Below are positions 19,359 through 32,415 of a stretch of DNA of 64,000 nt, piece after piece (position 1 is the stretch's first letter; every line of letters starts with the position of its first letter). The notes beneath the pieces were generated by a model. The model had not been told where the DNA came from. It ran no database searches and saw only the letters and a list, made by a program, of their open reading frames with translations. The DNA lies in the NCBI GenBank assembly GCA_012656075.1, contig JAAKBF010000103.1, forward strand, positions 279,701 through 343,700. Reading direction: 5' to 3'. A program made the position numbers and the translations under genes. This DNA is from Phytophthora hibernalis. Its lineage: Eukaryota; Oomycota; Peronosporomycetes; Peronosporales; Peronosporaceae.

Positions 19359-19515
19359 GCTCTGCTGGTCGGGTGGTATCTGGCTCCTCGACCGGGCAAC
19401 AAAGTAGATAGGCGAGCGAGCCGAGGGCTGCTGATGACGCCACAGGCAACAATCCAGTGCTGGAAGGCAAACCGCAAGTGCTAACAAGTGTGGGTAGATT
19501 TGTAAAAGGGGAAAG

Positions 19516-19587
19516 TGGACACTGGGGGTATCGATCCCCTACCTCCCGCATGCGAAGCGGGCGCTCTACCATTTGAGCTAAGCGCCC
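19516..19587 (-). tRNA. tRNA-Ala(CGC), array copy 2
   Basis: 72 nt, short T-stem form (four G instead of five on the 5' side, leaving an A49-C65 mismatch or a bulge). Other arms canonical. 4-T terminator. Confidence 0.85.
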
Positions 19588-20223
19588 AGACACGAACCCA
19601 AACCGCAACGCAATCGACGCGCTCTAGGCACACGCACGTACATTCGACCAATAAGCGACTAAGCAAACAAACGAACAGCCAGTCGCCACACACACCGCAG
19701 TACAGCTGCACACACAATCAAACGCGGACGCCTCCAAACCACGCATGCAAACCCTCTTCTTCTCAACCGCTGCTGCCGCTACCCCGAATCGTCATATCGC
19801 TGCTCTTCTCCACTCGCGCAGTCCCCGTACACACCCAAGGCACGCGATCCGCGGCGTGGGTCACTGAGTGGATCATTGGCCACATTGCCCACGCAGGCAG
19901 GCTCGAACCCCGCTCAACCAGCGCGGTCCGATCGATGGTTTCGCAGTAGAGACATTTGGCTTTGGAGTGGGCAAAGCTATCCCCTGACAGGTCGCTACAT
20001 GTAGCTGCAATATCGGACTGCAGCTTCGATAGATCGTGTTCATCAGTAGGTGGTCAATCGAAGCTGGCTCTGCTGGTCGGGTGGTATCTGGCTCCTCGAC
20101 CGGGCAACAAAGTAGATAGGCGAGCGAGCCGAGGGCTGCTGATGACGCCACAGGCAACAATCCAGTGCTGGAAGGCAAACCGCAAGTGCTAACAAGTGTG
20201 GGTAGATTTGTAAAAAGGGAAAG

Positions 20224-20295
20224 TGGACACTGGGGGTATTGATCCCCTACCTCCCGCATGCGAAGCGGGCGCTCTACCATTTGAGCTAAGCGCCC
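20224..20295 (-). tRNA. tRNA-Ala(CGC), array copy 3
   Basis: 72 nt, short T-stem form. T-loop is ATCAATA (G57 to A, still purine), unique in the array. 5-T terminator. Confidence 0.85.
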
Positions 20296-20935
20296 AGACA
20301 CGAACCCAAACCGCAACGCAATCGACGCGCTCTAGGCACACGCACGTACATTCGACCAGCAAGCGACTAAGCAAACAAACGAACGAACAGCCAGTCGCCA
20401 CACACACCGCAGTACAGCTGCACACACAATCAAACGCGGACGCCTCCAAACCACGCATGCAAACCCTCTTCTTCTCAACCGCTGCTGCCGCTACCCCGAA
20501 TCGTCATATCGCTGCTCTTCTCCACTCGCGCAGTCCCCGTACACACCCAAGGCACGCGATCCGCGGCGTGGGTCACTGAGTGGATCATTAGCCACATTGC
20601 CCATGCAGGCAGGCTCGAACCCCGCTCAACCAGCGCGGTCCGATCGATGGTTTCGCAGTAGAGACATTCGGCTTTGGAGTGGGCAAAGCTATCCCCTGAC
20701 AGGTCGCTACATGTAGCTGCAATATCGGACTGCAGCTTCGATAGATCGTGTTCATCAGTAGGTGGTCAATCGAAGTTGGCTCTGCTGGTCGGGTGGTATC
20801 TGGCTCCTCGACCGGGCAACAAAGTAGATAGGCGAGCGAGCCGAGGGCTGCTGATGACGCCACAGGCAACAATCCAGTGCTGGAAGGCAAACCGCAAGTG
20901 CTAACAAGTGTGGGTAGATTTGTAAAAGGGGAAAG

Positions 20936-21007
20936 TGGACACTGGGGGTATCGATCCCCTACCTCCCGCATGCGAAGCGGGCGCTCTACCATTTGAGCTA
21001 AGCGCCC
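20936..21007 (-). tRNA. tRNA-Ala(CGC), array copy 4
   Basis: 72 nt, short T-stem form. 4-T terminator. Confidence 0.85.
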
Positions 21008-21648
21008 AGACACGAACCCAAACCGCAACGCAATCGACGCGCTCTAGGCACACGCACGTACATTCGACCAGCAAGCGACTAAGCAAACAAACGAACGAAC
21101 AGCCAGTCGCCACACACACCGCAGTACAGCTGCACACACAATCAAACGCGGACGCCTCCAAACCACGCATGCAAACCCTCTTCTTCTCAACCGCTGCTGC
21201 CGCTACCCCGAATCGTCATATCGCTGCTCTTCTCCACTCGCGCAGTCCCCGTACACACCCAAGGCACGCGATCCGCGGCGTGGGTCACTGAGTGGATCAT
21301 TGGCCACATTGCCCATGCAGGCAGGCTCGAACCCCGCTCAACCAGCGCGGTCCGATCGATGGTTTCGCAGTAGAGACATTCGGCTTTGGAGTGGGCAAAG
21401 CTATCCCCTGACAGGTCGCTACATGTAGCTGCAATATCGGACTGCAGCTTCGATAGATCGTGTTCATCAGTAGGTGGTCAATCGAAGCTGGCTCTGCTGG
21501 TCGGGTGGTATCTGGCTCCTCGACCGGGCAACAAAGTAGATAGGCGAGCGAGCCGAGGGCTGCTGATGACGCCACAGGCAACAATCCAGTGCTGGAAGGC
21601 AAACCGCAAGTGCTAACAAGTGTGGGTAGATTTGTAAAAAGGGGAAAG

Positions 21649-21721
21649 TGGACACTGGGGGTATCGATCCCCCTACCTCCCGCATGCGAAGCGGGCGCTC
21701 TACCATTTGAGCTAAGCGCCC
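21649..21721 (-). tRNA. tRNA-Ala(CGC), array copy 5
   Basis: 73 nt, fully canonical with five-pair T-stem and GG in the D-loop. 5-T terminator. Confidence 0.95.
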
Positions 21722-22361
21722 AGACACGAACCCAAACCGCAACGCAATCGACGCGCTCTAGGCACACGCACGTACATTCGACCAGCAAGCGACTAAGCAA
21801 ACAAACGAACGAACAGCCAGTCGCCACACACACCGCAGTACAGCTGCACACACAATCAAACGCGGACGCCTCCAAACCACGCATGCAAACCCTCTTCTTC
21901 TCAACCGCTGCTGCCGCTACCCCGAATCGTCATATCGCTGCTCTTCTCCACTCGCGCAGTCCCCGTACACACCCAAGGCACGCGATCCGCGGCGTGGGTC
22001 ACTGAGTGGATCATTGGCCACATTGCCCATGCAGGCAGGCTCGAACCCCGCTCAACCAGCGCGGTCCGATCGATGGTTTCGCAGTAGAGACATTCGGCTT
22101 TGGAGTGGGCAAAGCTATCCCTGACAGGTCGCTACATGTAGCTGCAATATCGGACTGCAGCTTCGATAGATCGTGTTCATCAGTAGGTGGTCAATCGAAG
22201 CTGGCTCTGCTGGTCGGGTGGTATCTGGCTCCTCGACCGGGCAACAAAGTAGATAGGCGAGCGAGCCGAGGGCTGCTGATGACGCCACAGGCAACAATCC
22301 AGTGCTGGAAGGCAAACCGCAAGTGCTAACAAGTGTGGGTAGATTTGTAAAAAGGGGAAAG

Positions 22362-22434
22362 TGGACACTGGGGGTATCGATCCCCCTACCTCCCGCATGC
22401 GAAGCGGGCGCTCTACCATTTGAGCTAAGCGCCC
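22362..22434 (-). tRNA. tRNA-Ala(CGC), array copy 6
   Basis: 73 nt, canonical. 5-T terminator. Confidence 0.95.
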
Positions 22435-23074
22435 AGACACGAACCCAAACCGCAACGCAATCGACGCGCTCTAGGCACACGCACGTACATTCGACCAGCA
22501 AGCGACTAAGCAAACAAACGAACGAACAGCCAGTCGCCACACACACCGCAGTACAGCTGCACACACAATCAAACGCGGACGCCTCCAAACCACGCATGCA
22601 AACCCTCTTCTTCTCAACCGCTGCTGCCGCTACCCCGAATCGTCATATCGCTGCTCTTCTCCACTCGCGCAGTCCCCGTACACACCCAAGGCACGCGATC
22701 CGCGGCGTGGGTCACTGAGTGGATCATTGGCCACATTGCCCATGCAGGCAGGCTCGAACCCCGCTCAACCAGCGCGGTCCGATCGATGGTTTCGCAGTAG
22801 AGACATTCGGCTTTGGAGTGGGCAAAGCTATCCCCTGACAGGTCGCTACATGTAGCTGCAATATCGGACTGCAGCTTCGATAGATCGTGTTCATCAGTAG
22901 GTGGTCAATCGAAGCTGGCTCTGCTGGTCGGGTGGTATCTGGCTCCTCGACCGGGCAACAAAGTAGATAGGCGAGCGAGCCGAGGGCTGCTGATGACGCC
23001 ACAGGCAACAATCCAGTGCTGGAAGGCAAACCGCAAGTGCTAACAAGTGTGGGTAGATTTGTAAAAAGGGAAAG

Positions 23075-23146
23075 TGGACACTGGGGGTATCGATCCCCTA
23101 CCTCCCGCATGCGAAGCGGGCGCTCTACCATTTGAGCTAAGCGCCC
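23075..23146 (-). tRNA. tRNA-Ala(CGC), array copy 7
   Basis: 72 nt, short T-stem form. 5-T terminator. Confidence 0.85.
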
Positions 23147-23787
23147 AGACACGAACCCAAACCGCAACGCAATCGACGCGCTCTAGGCACACGCACGTAC
23201 ATTCGACCAGCAAGCGACTAAGCAAACAAACGAACGAACAGCCAGTCGCCACACACACCGCAGTACAGCTGCACACACAATCAAACGCGGACGCCTCCAA
23301 ACCACGCATGCAAACCCTCTTCTTCTCAACCGCTGCTGCCGCTACCCCGAATCGTCATATCGCTGCTCTTCTCCACTCGCGCAGTCCCCGTACACACCCA
23401 AGGCACGCGATCCGCGGCGTGGGTCACTGAGTGGATCATTGGCCACATTGCCCATGCAGGCAGGCTCGAACCCCGCTCAACCAGCGCGGTCCGATCGATG
23501 GTTTCGCAGTAGAGACATTCGGCTTTGGAGTGGGCAAAGCTATCCCCTGACAGGTCGCTACATGTAGCTGCAATATCGGACTGCAGCTTCGATAGATCGT
23601 GTTCATCAGTAGGTGGTCAATCGAAGCTGGCTCTGCTGGTCAGGTGGTATCTGGCTCCTCGACCGGGCAACAAAGTAGATAGGCGAGCGAGCCGAGGGCT
23701 GCTGATGACGCCACAGGCAACAATCCAGTGCTGGAAGGCAAACCGCAAGTGCTAACAAGTGTGGGTAGATTTGTAAAAAGGGGAAAG

Positions 23788-23860
23788 TGGACACTGGGGG
23801 TATCGATCCCCCTACCTCCCGCATGCGAAGCGGGCGCTCTACCATTTGAGCTAAGCGCCC
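23788..23860 (-). tRNA. tRNA-Ala(CGC), array copy 8
   Basis: 73 nt, canonical. 5-T terminator. Confidence 0.95.
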
Positions 23861-24502
23861 AGACACGAACCCAAACCGCAACGCAATCGACGCGCTCTAG
23901 GCACACGCACGTACATTCGACCAGCAAGCGACTAAGCAAACAAACGAACGAACAGCCAGTCGCCACACACACCGCAGTACAGCTGCACACACAATCAAAC
24001 GCGGACGCCTCCAAACCACGCATGCAAACCCTCTTCTTCTCAACCGCTGCTGCCGCTACCCCGAATCGTCATATCGCTGCTCTTCTCCACTCGCGCAGTC
24101 CCCGTACACACCCAAGGCACGCGATCCGCGGCGTGGGTCACTGAGTGGATCATTGGCCACATTGCCCATGCAGGCAGGCTCGAACCCCGCTCAACCAGCG
24201 CGGTCCGATCGATGGTTTCGCAGTAGAGACATTCGGCTTTGGAGTGGGCAAAGCTATCCCCTGACAGGTCGCTACATGTAGCTGCAATATCGGACTGCAG
24301 CTTCGATAGATCGTGTTCATCAGTAGGTGGTCAATCGAAGTTGGCTCTGCTGGTCGGGTGGTATCTGGCTCCTCGACCGGGCAACAAAGTGAGATAGGCG
24401 AGCGAGCCGAGGGCTGCTGATGACGCCACAGGCAACAATCCAGTGCTGGAAGGCAAACCGCAAGTGCTAACAAGTGTGGGTAGATTTGTAAAAAGGGGAA
24501 AG

Positions 24503-24575
24503 TGGACACTGGGGGTATCGATCCCCCTACCTCCCGCATGCGAAGCGGGCGCTCTACCATTTGAGCTAAGCGCCC
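24503..24575 (-). tRNA. tRNA-Ala(CGC), array copy 9
   Basis: 73 nt, canonical. 5-T terminator. Confidence 0.95.
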
Positions 24576-25215
24576 AGACACGAACCCAAACCGCAACGCA
24601 ATCGACGCGCTCTAGGCACACGCACGTACATTCGACCAGCAAGCGACTAAGCAAACAAACGAACGAACAGCCAGTCGCCACACACACCGCAGTACAGCTG
24701 CACACACAATCAAACGCGGACGCCTCCAAACCACGCATGCAAACCCTCTTCTTCTCAACCGCTGCTGCCGCTACCCCGAATCGTCATATCGCTGCTCTTC
24801 TCCACTCGCGCAGTCCCCGTACACACCAAGGCACGCGATCCGCGGCGTGGGTCACTGAGTGGATCATTGGCCACATTGCCCATGCAGGCAGGCTCGAACC
24901 CCGCTCAACCAGCGCGGTCCGATCGATGGTTTCGCAGTAGAGACATTCGGCTTTGGAGTGGGCAAAGCTATCCCCTGACAGGTCGCTACATGTAGCTGCA
25001 ATATCGGACTGCAGCTTCGATAGATCGTGTTCATCAGTAGGTGGTCAATCGAAGCTGGCTCTGCTGGTCGGGTGGTATCTGGCTCCTCGACCGGGCAACA
25101 AAGTAGATAGGCGAGCGAGCCGAGGGCTGCTGATGACGCCACAGGCAACAATCCAGTGCTGGAAGGCAAACCGCAAGTGCTAACAAGTGTGGGTAGATTT
25201 GTAAAAAGGGGAAAG

Positions 25216-25286
25216 TGGACACTGGGGTATCGATCCCCTACCTCCCGCATGCGAAGCGGGCGCTCTACCATTTGAGCTAAGCGCCC
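25216..25286 (-). tRNA. tRNA-Ala(CGC), array copy 10 (both T-stem strands short)
   Basis: 71 nt. Both T-stem strands are one base short (four-pair stem). 5-T terminator. Confidence 0.75.
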
Positions 25287-25928
25287 AGACACGAACCCAA
25301 ACCGCACCGCAATCGACGCGCTCTAGGCACACGCACGTACATTCGACCAGCAAGCGACTAAGCAAACAAACGAACGAACAGCCAGTCGCCACACACACCG
25401 CAGTACAGCTGCACACACAATCAAACGCGGACGCCTCCAAACCACGCATGCAAACCCTCTTCTTCTCAACCGCTGCTGCCGCTACCCCGAATCGTCATAT
25501 CGCTGCTCTTCTCCACTCGCGCAGTCCCCGTACACACCCAAGGCACGCGATCCGCGGCGTGGGTCACTGAGTGGATCATTGGCCACATTGCCCATGCAGG
25601 CAGGCTCGAACCCCGCTCAACCAGCGCGGTCCGATCGATGGTTTCGCAGTAGAGACATTCGGCTTTGGAGTGGGCAAAGCTATCCCCTGACAGGTCGCTA
25701 CATGTAGCTGCAATATCGGACTGCAGCTTCGATAGATCGTGTTCATCAGTAGGTGGTCAATCAGAAGCTGGCTCTGCTGGTCGGGTGGTATCTGGCTCCT
25801 CGACCGGGCAACAAAGAAGATAGGCGAGCGAGCCGAGGGCTGCTGATGACGCCACAGGCAACAATCCAGTGCTGGAAGGCAAACCGCAAGTGCTAACAAG
25901 TGTGGGTAGATTTGTAAAAAGGGGAAAG

Positions 25929-26001
25929 TGGACACTGGGGGTATCGATCCCCCTACCTCCCGCATGCGAAGCGGGCGCTCTACCATTTGAGCTAAGCGCC
26001 C
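25929..26001 (-). tRNA. tRNA-Ala(CGC), array copy 11
   Basis: 73 nt, canonical. 5-T terminator. Confidence 0.95.
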
Positions 26002-26641
26002 AGACACGAACCCAAACCGCAACGCAATCGACGCGCTCTAGGCACACGCACGTACATTCGACCAGCAAGCGACTAAGCAAACAAACGAACGAACAGCCAG
26101 TCGCCACACACACCGCAGTACAGCTGCACACACAATCAAACGCGGACGCCTCCAAACCACGCATGCAAACCCTCTTCTTCTCAACCGCTGCTGCCGCTAC
26201 CCCGAATCGTCATATCGCTGCTCTTCTCCACTCGCGCAGTCCCCGTACACACCCAAGGCACGCGATCCGCGGCGTGGGTCACTGAGTGGATCATTGGCCA
26301 CATTGCCCATGCAGGCAGGCTCGAACCCCGCTCAACCAGCGCGGTCCGATCGATGGTTTCGCAGTAGAGACATTCGGCTTTGGAGTGGGCAAAGCTATCC
26401 CCTGACAGGTCGCTACATGTAGCTGCAATATCGGACTGCAGCTTCGATAGATCGTGTTCATCAGTAGGTGGTCAATCGAAGCTGGCTCTGCTGGTCGGGT
26501 GGTATCTGGCTCCTCGACCGGGCAACAAAGTAGATAGGCGAGCGAGCCGAGGGCTGCTGATGACGCCACAGGCAACAATCCAGTGCTGGAAGGCAAACCG
26601 CAAGTGCTAACAAGTGTGGGTAGATTTGTAAAAAGGGAAAG

Positions 26642-26714
26642 TGGACACTGGGGGTATCGATCCCCCTACCTCCCGCATGCGAAGCGGGCGCTCTACCATT
26701 TGAGCTAAGCGCCC
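26642..26714 (-). tRNA. tRNA-Ala(CGC), array copy 12
   Basis: 73 nt, canonical. 5-T terminator. Confidence 0.95.
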
Positions 26715-27354
26715 AGACACGAACCCAAACCGCAACGCAATCGACGCGCTCTAGGCACACGCACGTACATTCGACCAGCAAGCGACTAAGCAAACAAACG
26801 AACGAACAGCCAGTCGCCACACACACCGCAGTACAGCTGCACACACAATCAAACGCGGACGCCTCCAAACCACGCATGCAAACCCTCTTCTTCTCAACCG
26901 CTGCTGCCGCTACCCCGAATCGTCATATCGCTGCTCTTCTCCACTCGCGCAGTCCCCGTACACACCCAAGGCACGCGATCCGCGGCGTGGGTCACTGAGT
27001 GGATCATTGGCCACATTGCCCATGCAGGCAGGCTCGAACCCCGCTCAACCAGCGCGGTCCGATCGATGGTTTCGCAGTAGAGACATTCGGCTTTGGAGTG
27101 GGCAAAGCTATCCCCTGACAGGTCGCTACATGTAGCTGCAATATCGGACTGCAGCTTCGATAGATCGTGTTCATCAGTAGGTGGTCAATCGAAGCTGGCT
27201 CTGCTGGTCGGGTGGTATCTGGCTCCTCGACCGGGCAACAAAGTAGATAGGCGAGCGAGCCGAGGGCTGCTGATGACGCCACAGGCAACAATCCAGTGCT
27301 GGAAGGCAAACCGCAAGTGCTAACAAGTGTGGGTAGATTTGTAAAAGGGGAAAG

Positions 27355-27427
27355 TGGACACTGGGGGTATCGATCCCCCTACCTCCCGCATGCGAAGCGG
27401 GCGCTCTACCATTTGAGCTAAGCGCCC
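27355..27427 (-). tRNA. tRNA-Ala(CGC), array copy 13
   Basis: 73 nt, canonical. 4-T terminator. Confidence 0.95.
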
Positions 27428-28066
27428 AGACACGAACCCAAACCGCAACGCAATCGACGCGCTCTAGGCACACGCACGTACATTCGACCAGCAAGCGACT
27501 AAGCAAACAAACGAACGAACAGCCAGTCGCCACACACACCGCAGTACAGCTGCACACACAATCAAACGCGGACGCCTCCAAACCACGCATGCAAACCCTC
27601 TTCTTCTCAACCGCTGCTGCCGCTACCCCGAATCGTCATATCGCTGCTCTTCTCCACTCGCGCAGTCCCCGTACACACCCAAGGCACGCGATCCGCGGCG
27701 TGGGTCACTGAGTGGATCATTGGCCACATTGCCCATGCAGGCAGGCTCGAACCCCGCTCAACCAGCGCGGTCCGATCGATGGTTTCGCAGTAGAGACATT
27801 CGGCTTTGGAGTGGGCAAAGCTATCCCTGACAGGTCGCTACATGTAGCTGCAATATCGGACTGCAGCTTCGATAGATCGTGTTCATCAGTAGGTGGTCAA
27901 TCGAAGCTGGCTCTGCTGGTCGGGTGGTATCTGGCTCCTCGACCGGGCAACAAAGTAGATAGGCGAGCGAGCCGAGGGCTGCTGATGACGCCACAGGCAA
28001 CAATCCAGTGCTGGAAGGCAAACCGCAAGTGCTAACAAGTGTGGGTAGATTTGTAAAAGGGGAAAG

Positions 28067-28138
28067 TGGACACTGGGGGTATCGATCCCCTACCTCCCGC
28101 ATGCGAAGCGGGCGCTCTACCATTTGAGCTAAGCGCCC
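28067..28138 (-). tRNA. tRNA-Ala(CGC), array copy 14
   Basis: 72 nt, short T-stem form. 4-T terminator. Confidence 0.85.
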
Positions 28139-28778
28139 AGACACGAACCCAAACCGCAACGCAATCGACGCGCTCTAGGCACACGCACGTACATTCGACC
28201 AGCAAGCGACTAAGCAAACAAACGAACGAACAGCCAGTCGCCACACACACCGCAGTACAGCTGCACACACAATCAAACGCGGACGCCTCCAAACCACGCA
28301 TGCAAACCCTCTTCTTCTCAACCGCTGCTGCCGCTACCCCGAATCGTCATATCGCTGCTCTTCTCCACTCGCGCAGTCCCCGTACACACCCAAGGCACGC
28401 GATCCGCGGCGTGGGTCACTGAGTGGATCATTGGCCACATTGCCCATGCAGGCAGGCTCGAACCCCGCTCAACCAGCGCGGTCCGATCGATGGTTTCGCA
28501 GTAGAGACATTCGGCTTTGGAGTGGGCAAAGCTATCCCCTGACAGGTCGCTACATGTAGCTGCAATATCGGACTGCAGCTTCGATAGATCGTGTTCATCA
28601 GTAGGTGGTCAATCGAAGCTGGCTCTGCTGGTCGGGTGGTATCTGGCTCCTCGACCGGGCAACAAAGTAGATAGGCGAGCGAGCCGAGGGCTGCTGATGA
28701 CGCCACAGGCAACAATCCAGTGCTGGAAGGCAAACCGCAAGTGCTAACAAGTGTGGGTAGATTTGTAAAAAGGGAAAG

Positions 28779-28850
28779 TGGACACTGGGGGTATCGATCC
28801 CCTACCTCCCGCATGCGAAGCGGGCGCTCTACCATTTGAGCTAAGCGCCC
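28779..28850 (-). tRNA. tRNA-Ala(CGC), array copy 15
   Basis: 72 nt, short T-stem form. 5-T terminator. Confidence 0.85.
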
Positions 28851-29490
28851 AGACACGAACCCAAACCGCAACGCAATCGACGCGCTCTAGGCACACGCAC
28901 GTACATTCGACCAGCAAGCGACTAAGCAAACAAACGAACGAACAGCCAGTCGCCACACACACCGCAGTACAGCTGCACACACAATCAAACGCGGACGCCT
29001 CCAAACCACGCATGCAAACCCTCTTCTTCTCAACCGCTGCTGCCGCTACCCCGAATCGTCATATCGCTGCTCTTCTCCACTCGCGCAGTCCCCGTACACA
29101 CCCAAGGCACGCGATCCGCGGCGTGGGTCACTGAGTGGATCATTGGCCACATTGCCCATGCAGGCAGGCTCGAACCCCGCTCAACCAGCGCGGTCCGATC
29201 GATGGTTTCGCAGTAGAGACATTCGGCTTTGGAGTGGGCAAAGCTATCCCCTGACAGGTCGCTACATGTAGCTGCAATATCGGACTGCAGCTTCGATAGA
29301 TCGTGTTCATCAGTAGGTGGTCAATCGAAGCTGGCTCTGCTGGTCGGGTGGTATCTGGCTCCTCGACCGGGCAACAAAGTAGATAGGCGAGCGAGCCGAG
29401 GGCTGCTGATGACGCCACAGGCAACAATCCAGTGCTGGAAGGCAAACCGCAAGTGCTAACAAGTGTGGGTAGATTTGTAAAAAGGGAAAG

Positions 29491-29562
29491 TGGACACTGG
29501 GGGTATCGATCCCCTACCTCCCGCATGCGAAGCGGGCGCTCTACCATTTGAGCTAAGCGCCC
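29491..29562 (-). tRNA. tRNA-Ala(CGC), array copy 16
   Basis: 72 nt, short T-stem form. 5-T terminator. Confidence 0.85.
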
Positions 29563-30202
29563 AGACACGAACCCAAACCGCAACGCAATCGACGCGCTCT
29601 AGGCACACGCACGTACATTCGACCAGCAAGCGACTAAGCAAACAAACGAACGAACAGCCAGTCGCCACACACACCGCAGTACAGCTGCACACACAATCAA
29701 ACGCGGACGCCTCCAAACCACGCATGCAAACCCTCTTCTTCTCAACCGCTGCTGCCGCTACCCCGAATCGTCATATCGCTGCTCTTCTCCACTCGCGCAG
29801 TCCCCGTACACACCCAAGGCACGCGATCCGCGGCGTGGGTCACTGAGTGGATCATTGGCCACATTGCCCATGCAGGCAGGCTCGAACCCCGCTCAACCAG
29901 CGCGGTCCGATCGATGGTTTCGCAGTAGAGACATTCGGCTTTGGAGTGGGCAAAGCTATCCCCTGACAGGTCGCTACATGTAGCTGCAATATCGGACTGC
30001 AGCTTCGATAGATCGTGTTCATCAGTAGGTGGTCAATCGAAGCTGGCTCTGCTGGTCGGGTGGTATCTGGCTCCTCGACCGGGCAACAAAGTAGATAGGC
30101 GAGCGAGCCGAGGGCTGCTGATGACGCCACAGGCAACAATCCAGTGCTGGAAGGCAAACCGCAAGTGCTAACAAGTGTGGGTAGATTTGTAAAAGGGGAA
30201 AG

Positions 30203-30274
30203 TGGACACTGGGGGTATCGATCCCCTACCTCCCGCATGCGAAGCGGGCGCTCTACCATTTGAGCTAAGCGCCC
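30203..30274 (-). tRNA. tRNA-Ala(CGC), array copy 17
   Basis: 72 nt, short T-stem form. 4-T terminator. Confidence 0.85.
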
Positions 30275-30915
30275 AGACACGAACCCAAACCGCAACGCAA
30301 TCGACGCGCTCTAGGCACACGCACGTACATTCGACCAGCAAGCGACTAAGCAAACAAACGAACGAACAGCCAGTCGCCACACACACCGCAGTACAGCTGC
30401 ACACACAATCAAACGCGGACGCCTCCAAACCACGCATGCAAACCCTCTTCTTCTCAACCGCTGCTGCCGCTACCCCGAATCGTCATATCGCTGCTCTTCT
30501 CCACTCGCGCAGTCCCCGTACACACCCAAGGCACGCGATCCGCGGCGTGGGTCACTGAGTGGATCATTGGCCACATTGCCCATGCAGGCAGGCTCGAACC
30601 CCGCTCAACCAGCGCGGTCCGATCGATGGTTTCGCAGTAGAGACATTCGGCTTTGGAGTGGGCAAAGCTATCCCCTGACAGGTCGCTACATGTAGCTGCA
30701 ATATCGGACTGCAGCTTCGATAGATCGTGTTCATCAGTAGGTGGTCAATCGAAGCTGGCTCTGCTGGTCGGGTGGTATCTGGCTCCTCGACCGGGCAACA
30801 AAGTAGATAGGCGAGCGAGCCGAGGGCTGCTGATGACGCCACAGGCAACAATCCAGTGCTGGAAGGCAAACCGCAAGTGCTAACAAGTGTGGGTAGATTT
30901 GTAAAAAGGGGAAAG

Positions 30916-30988
30916 TGGACACTGGGGGTATCGATCCCCCTACCTCCCGCATGCGAAGCGGGCGCTCTACCATTTGAGCTAAGCGCCC
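30916..30988 (-). tRNA. tRNA-Ala(CGC), array copy 18
   Basis: 73 nt, canonical. 5-T terminator. First of nine consecutive full-length copies. Confidence 0.95.
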
Positions 30989-31628
30989 AGACACGAACCC
31001 AAACCGCAACGCAATCGACGCGCTCTAGGCACACGCACGTACATTCGACCAGCAAGCGACTAAGCAAACAAACGAACGAACAGCCAGTCGCCACACACAC
31101 CGCAGTACAGCTGCACACACAATCAAACGCGGACGCCTCCAAACCACGCATGCAAACCCTCTTCTTCTCAACCGCTGCTGCCGCTACCCCGAATCGTCAT
31201 ATCGCTGCTCTTCTCCACTCGCGCAGTCCCCGTACACACCCAAGGCACGCGATCCGCGGCGTGGGTCACTGAGTGGATCATTGGCCACATTGCCCATGCA
31301 GGCAGGCTCGAACCCCGCTCAACCAGCGCGGTCCGATCGATGGTTTCGCAGTAGAGACATTCGGCTTTGGAGTGGGCAAAGCTATCCCCTGACAGGTCGC
31401 TACATGTAGCTGCAATATCGGACTGCAGCTTCGATAGATCGTGTTCATCAGTAGGTGGTCAATCGAAGCTGGCTCTGCTGGTCGGGTGGTATCTGGCTCC
31501 TCGACCGGGCAACAAAGTAGATAGGCGAGCGAGCCGAGGGCTGCTGATGACGCCACAGGCAACAATCCAGTGCTGGAAGGCAAACCGCAAGTGCTAACAA
31601 GTGTGGGTAGATTTGTAAAAAGGGAAAG

Positions 31629-31701
31629 TGGACACTGGGGGTATCGATCCCCCTACCTCCCGCATGCGAAGCGGGCGCTCTACCATTTGAGCTAAGCGCC
31701 C
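31629..31701 (-). tRNA. tRNA-Ala(CGC), array copy 19
   Basis: 73 nt, canonical. 5-T terminator. Confidence 0.95.
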
Positions 31702-32342
31702 AGACACGAACCCAAACCGCAACGCAATCGACGCGCTCTAGGCACACGCACGTACATTCGACCAGCAAGCGACTAAGCAAACAAACGAACGAACAGCCAG
31801 TCGCCACACACACCGCAGTACAGCTGCACACACAATCAAACGCGGACGCCTCCAAACCACGCATGCAAACCCTCTTCTTCTCAACCGCTGCTGCCGCTAC
31901 CCCGAATCGTCATATCGCTGCTCTTCTCCACTCGCGCAGTCCCCGTACACACCCAAGGCACGCGATCCGCGGCGTGGGTCACTGAGTGGATCATTGGCCA
32001 CATTGCCCATGCAGGCAGGCTCGAACCCCGCTCAACCAGCGCGGTCCGATCGATGGTTTCGCAGTAGAGACATTCGGCTTTGGAGTGGGCAAAGCTATCC
32101 CCTGACAGGTCGCTACATGTAGCTGCAATATCGGACTGCAGCTTCGATAGATCGTGTTCATCAGTAGGTGGTCAATCGAAGCTGGCTCTGCTGGTCGGGT
32201 GGTATCTGGCTCCTCGACCGGGCAACAAAGTAGATAGGCGAGCGAGCCGAGGGCTGCTGATGACGCCACAGGCAACAATCCAGTGCTGGAAGGCAAACCG
32301 CAAGTGCTAACAAGTGTGGGTAGATTTGTAAAAAGGGGAAAG

Positions 32343-32415
32343 TGGACACTGGGGGTATCGATCCCCCTACCTCCCGCATGCGAAGCGGGCGCTCTACCAT
32401 TTGAGCTAAGCGCCC
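32343..32415 (-). tRNA. tRNA-Ala(CGC), array copy 20
   Basis: 73 nt, canonical. 5-T terminator. Confidence 0.95.

Noticed and set aside
19280..19500. SRP RNA, snRNA, 5S rRNA or snoRNA in the spacer
   Set aside because: Some words (ATCAGTAG, GGGCAACA) recall SRP RNA, and TGATGA recalls a C box, but the diagnostic motifs and their order are missing.
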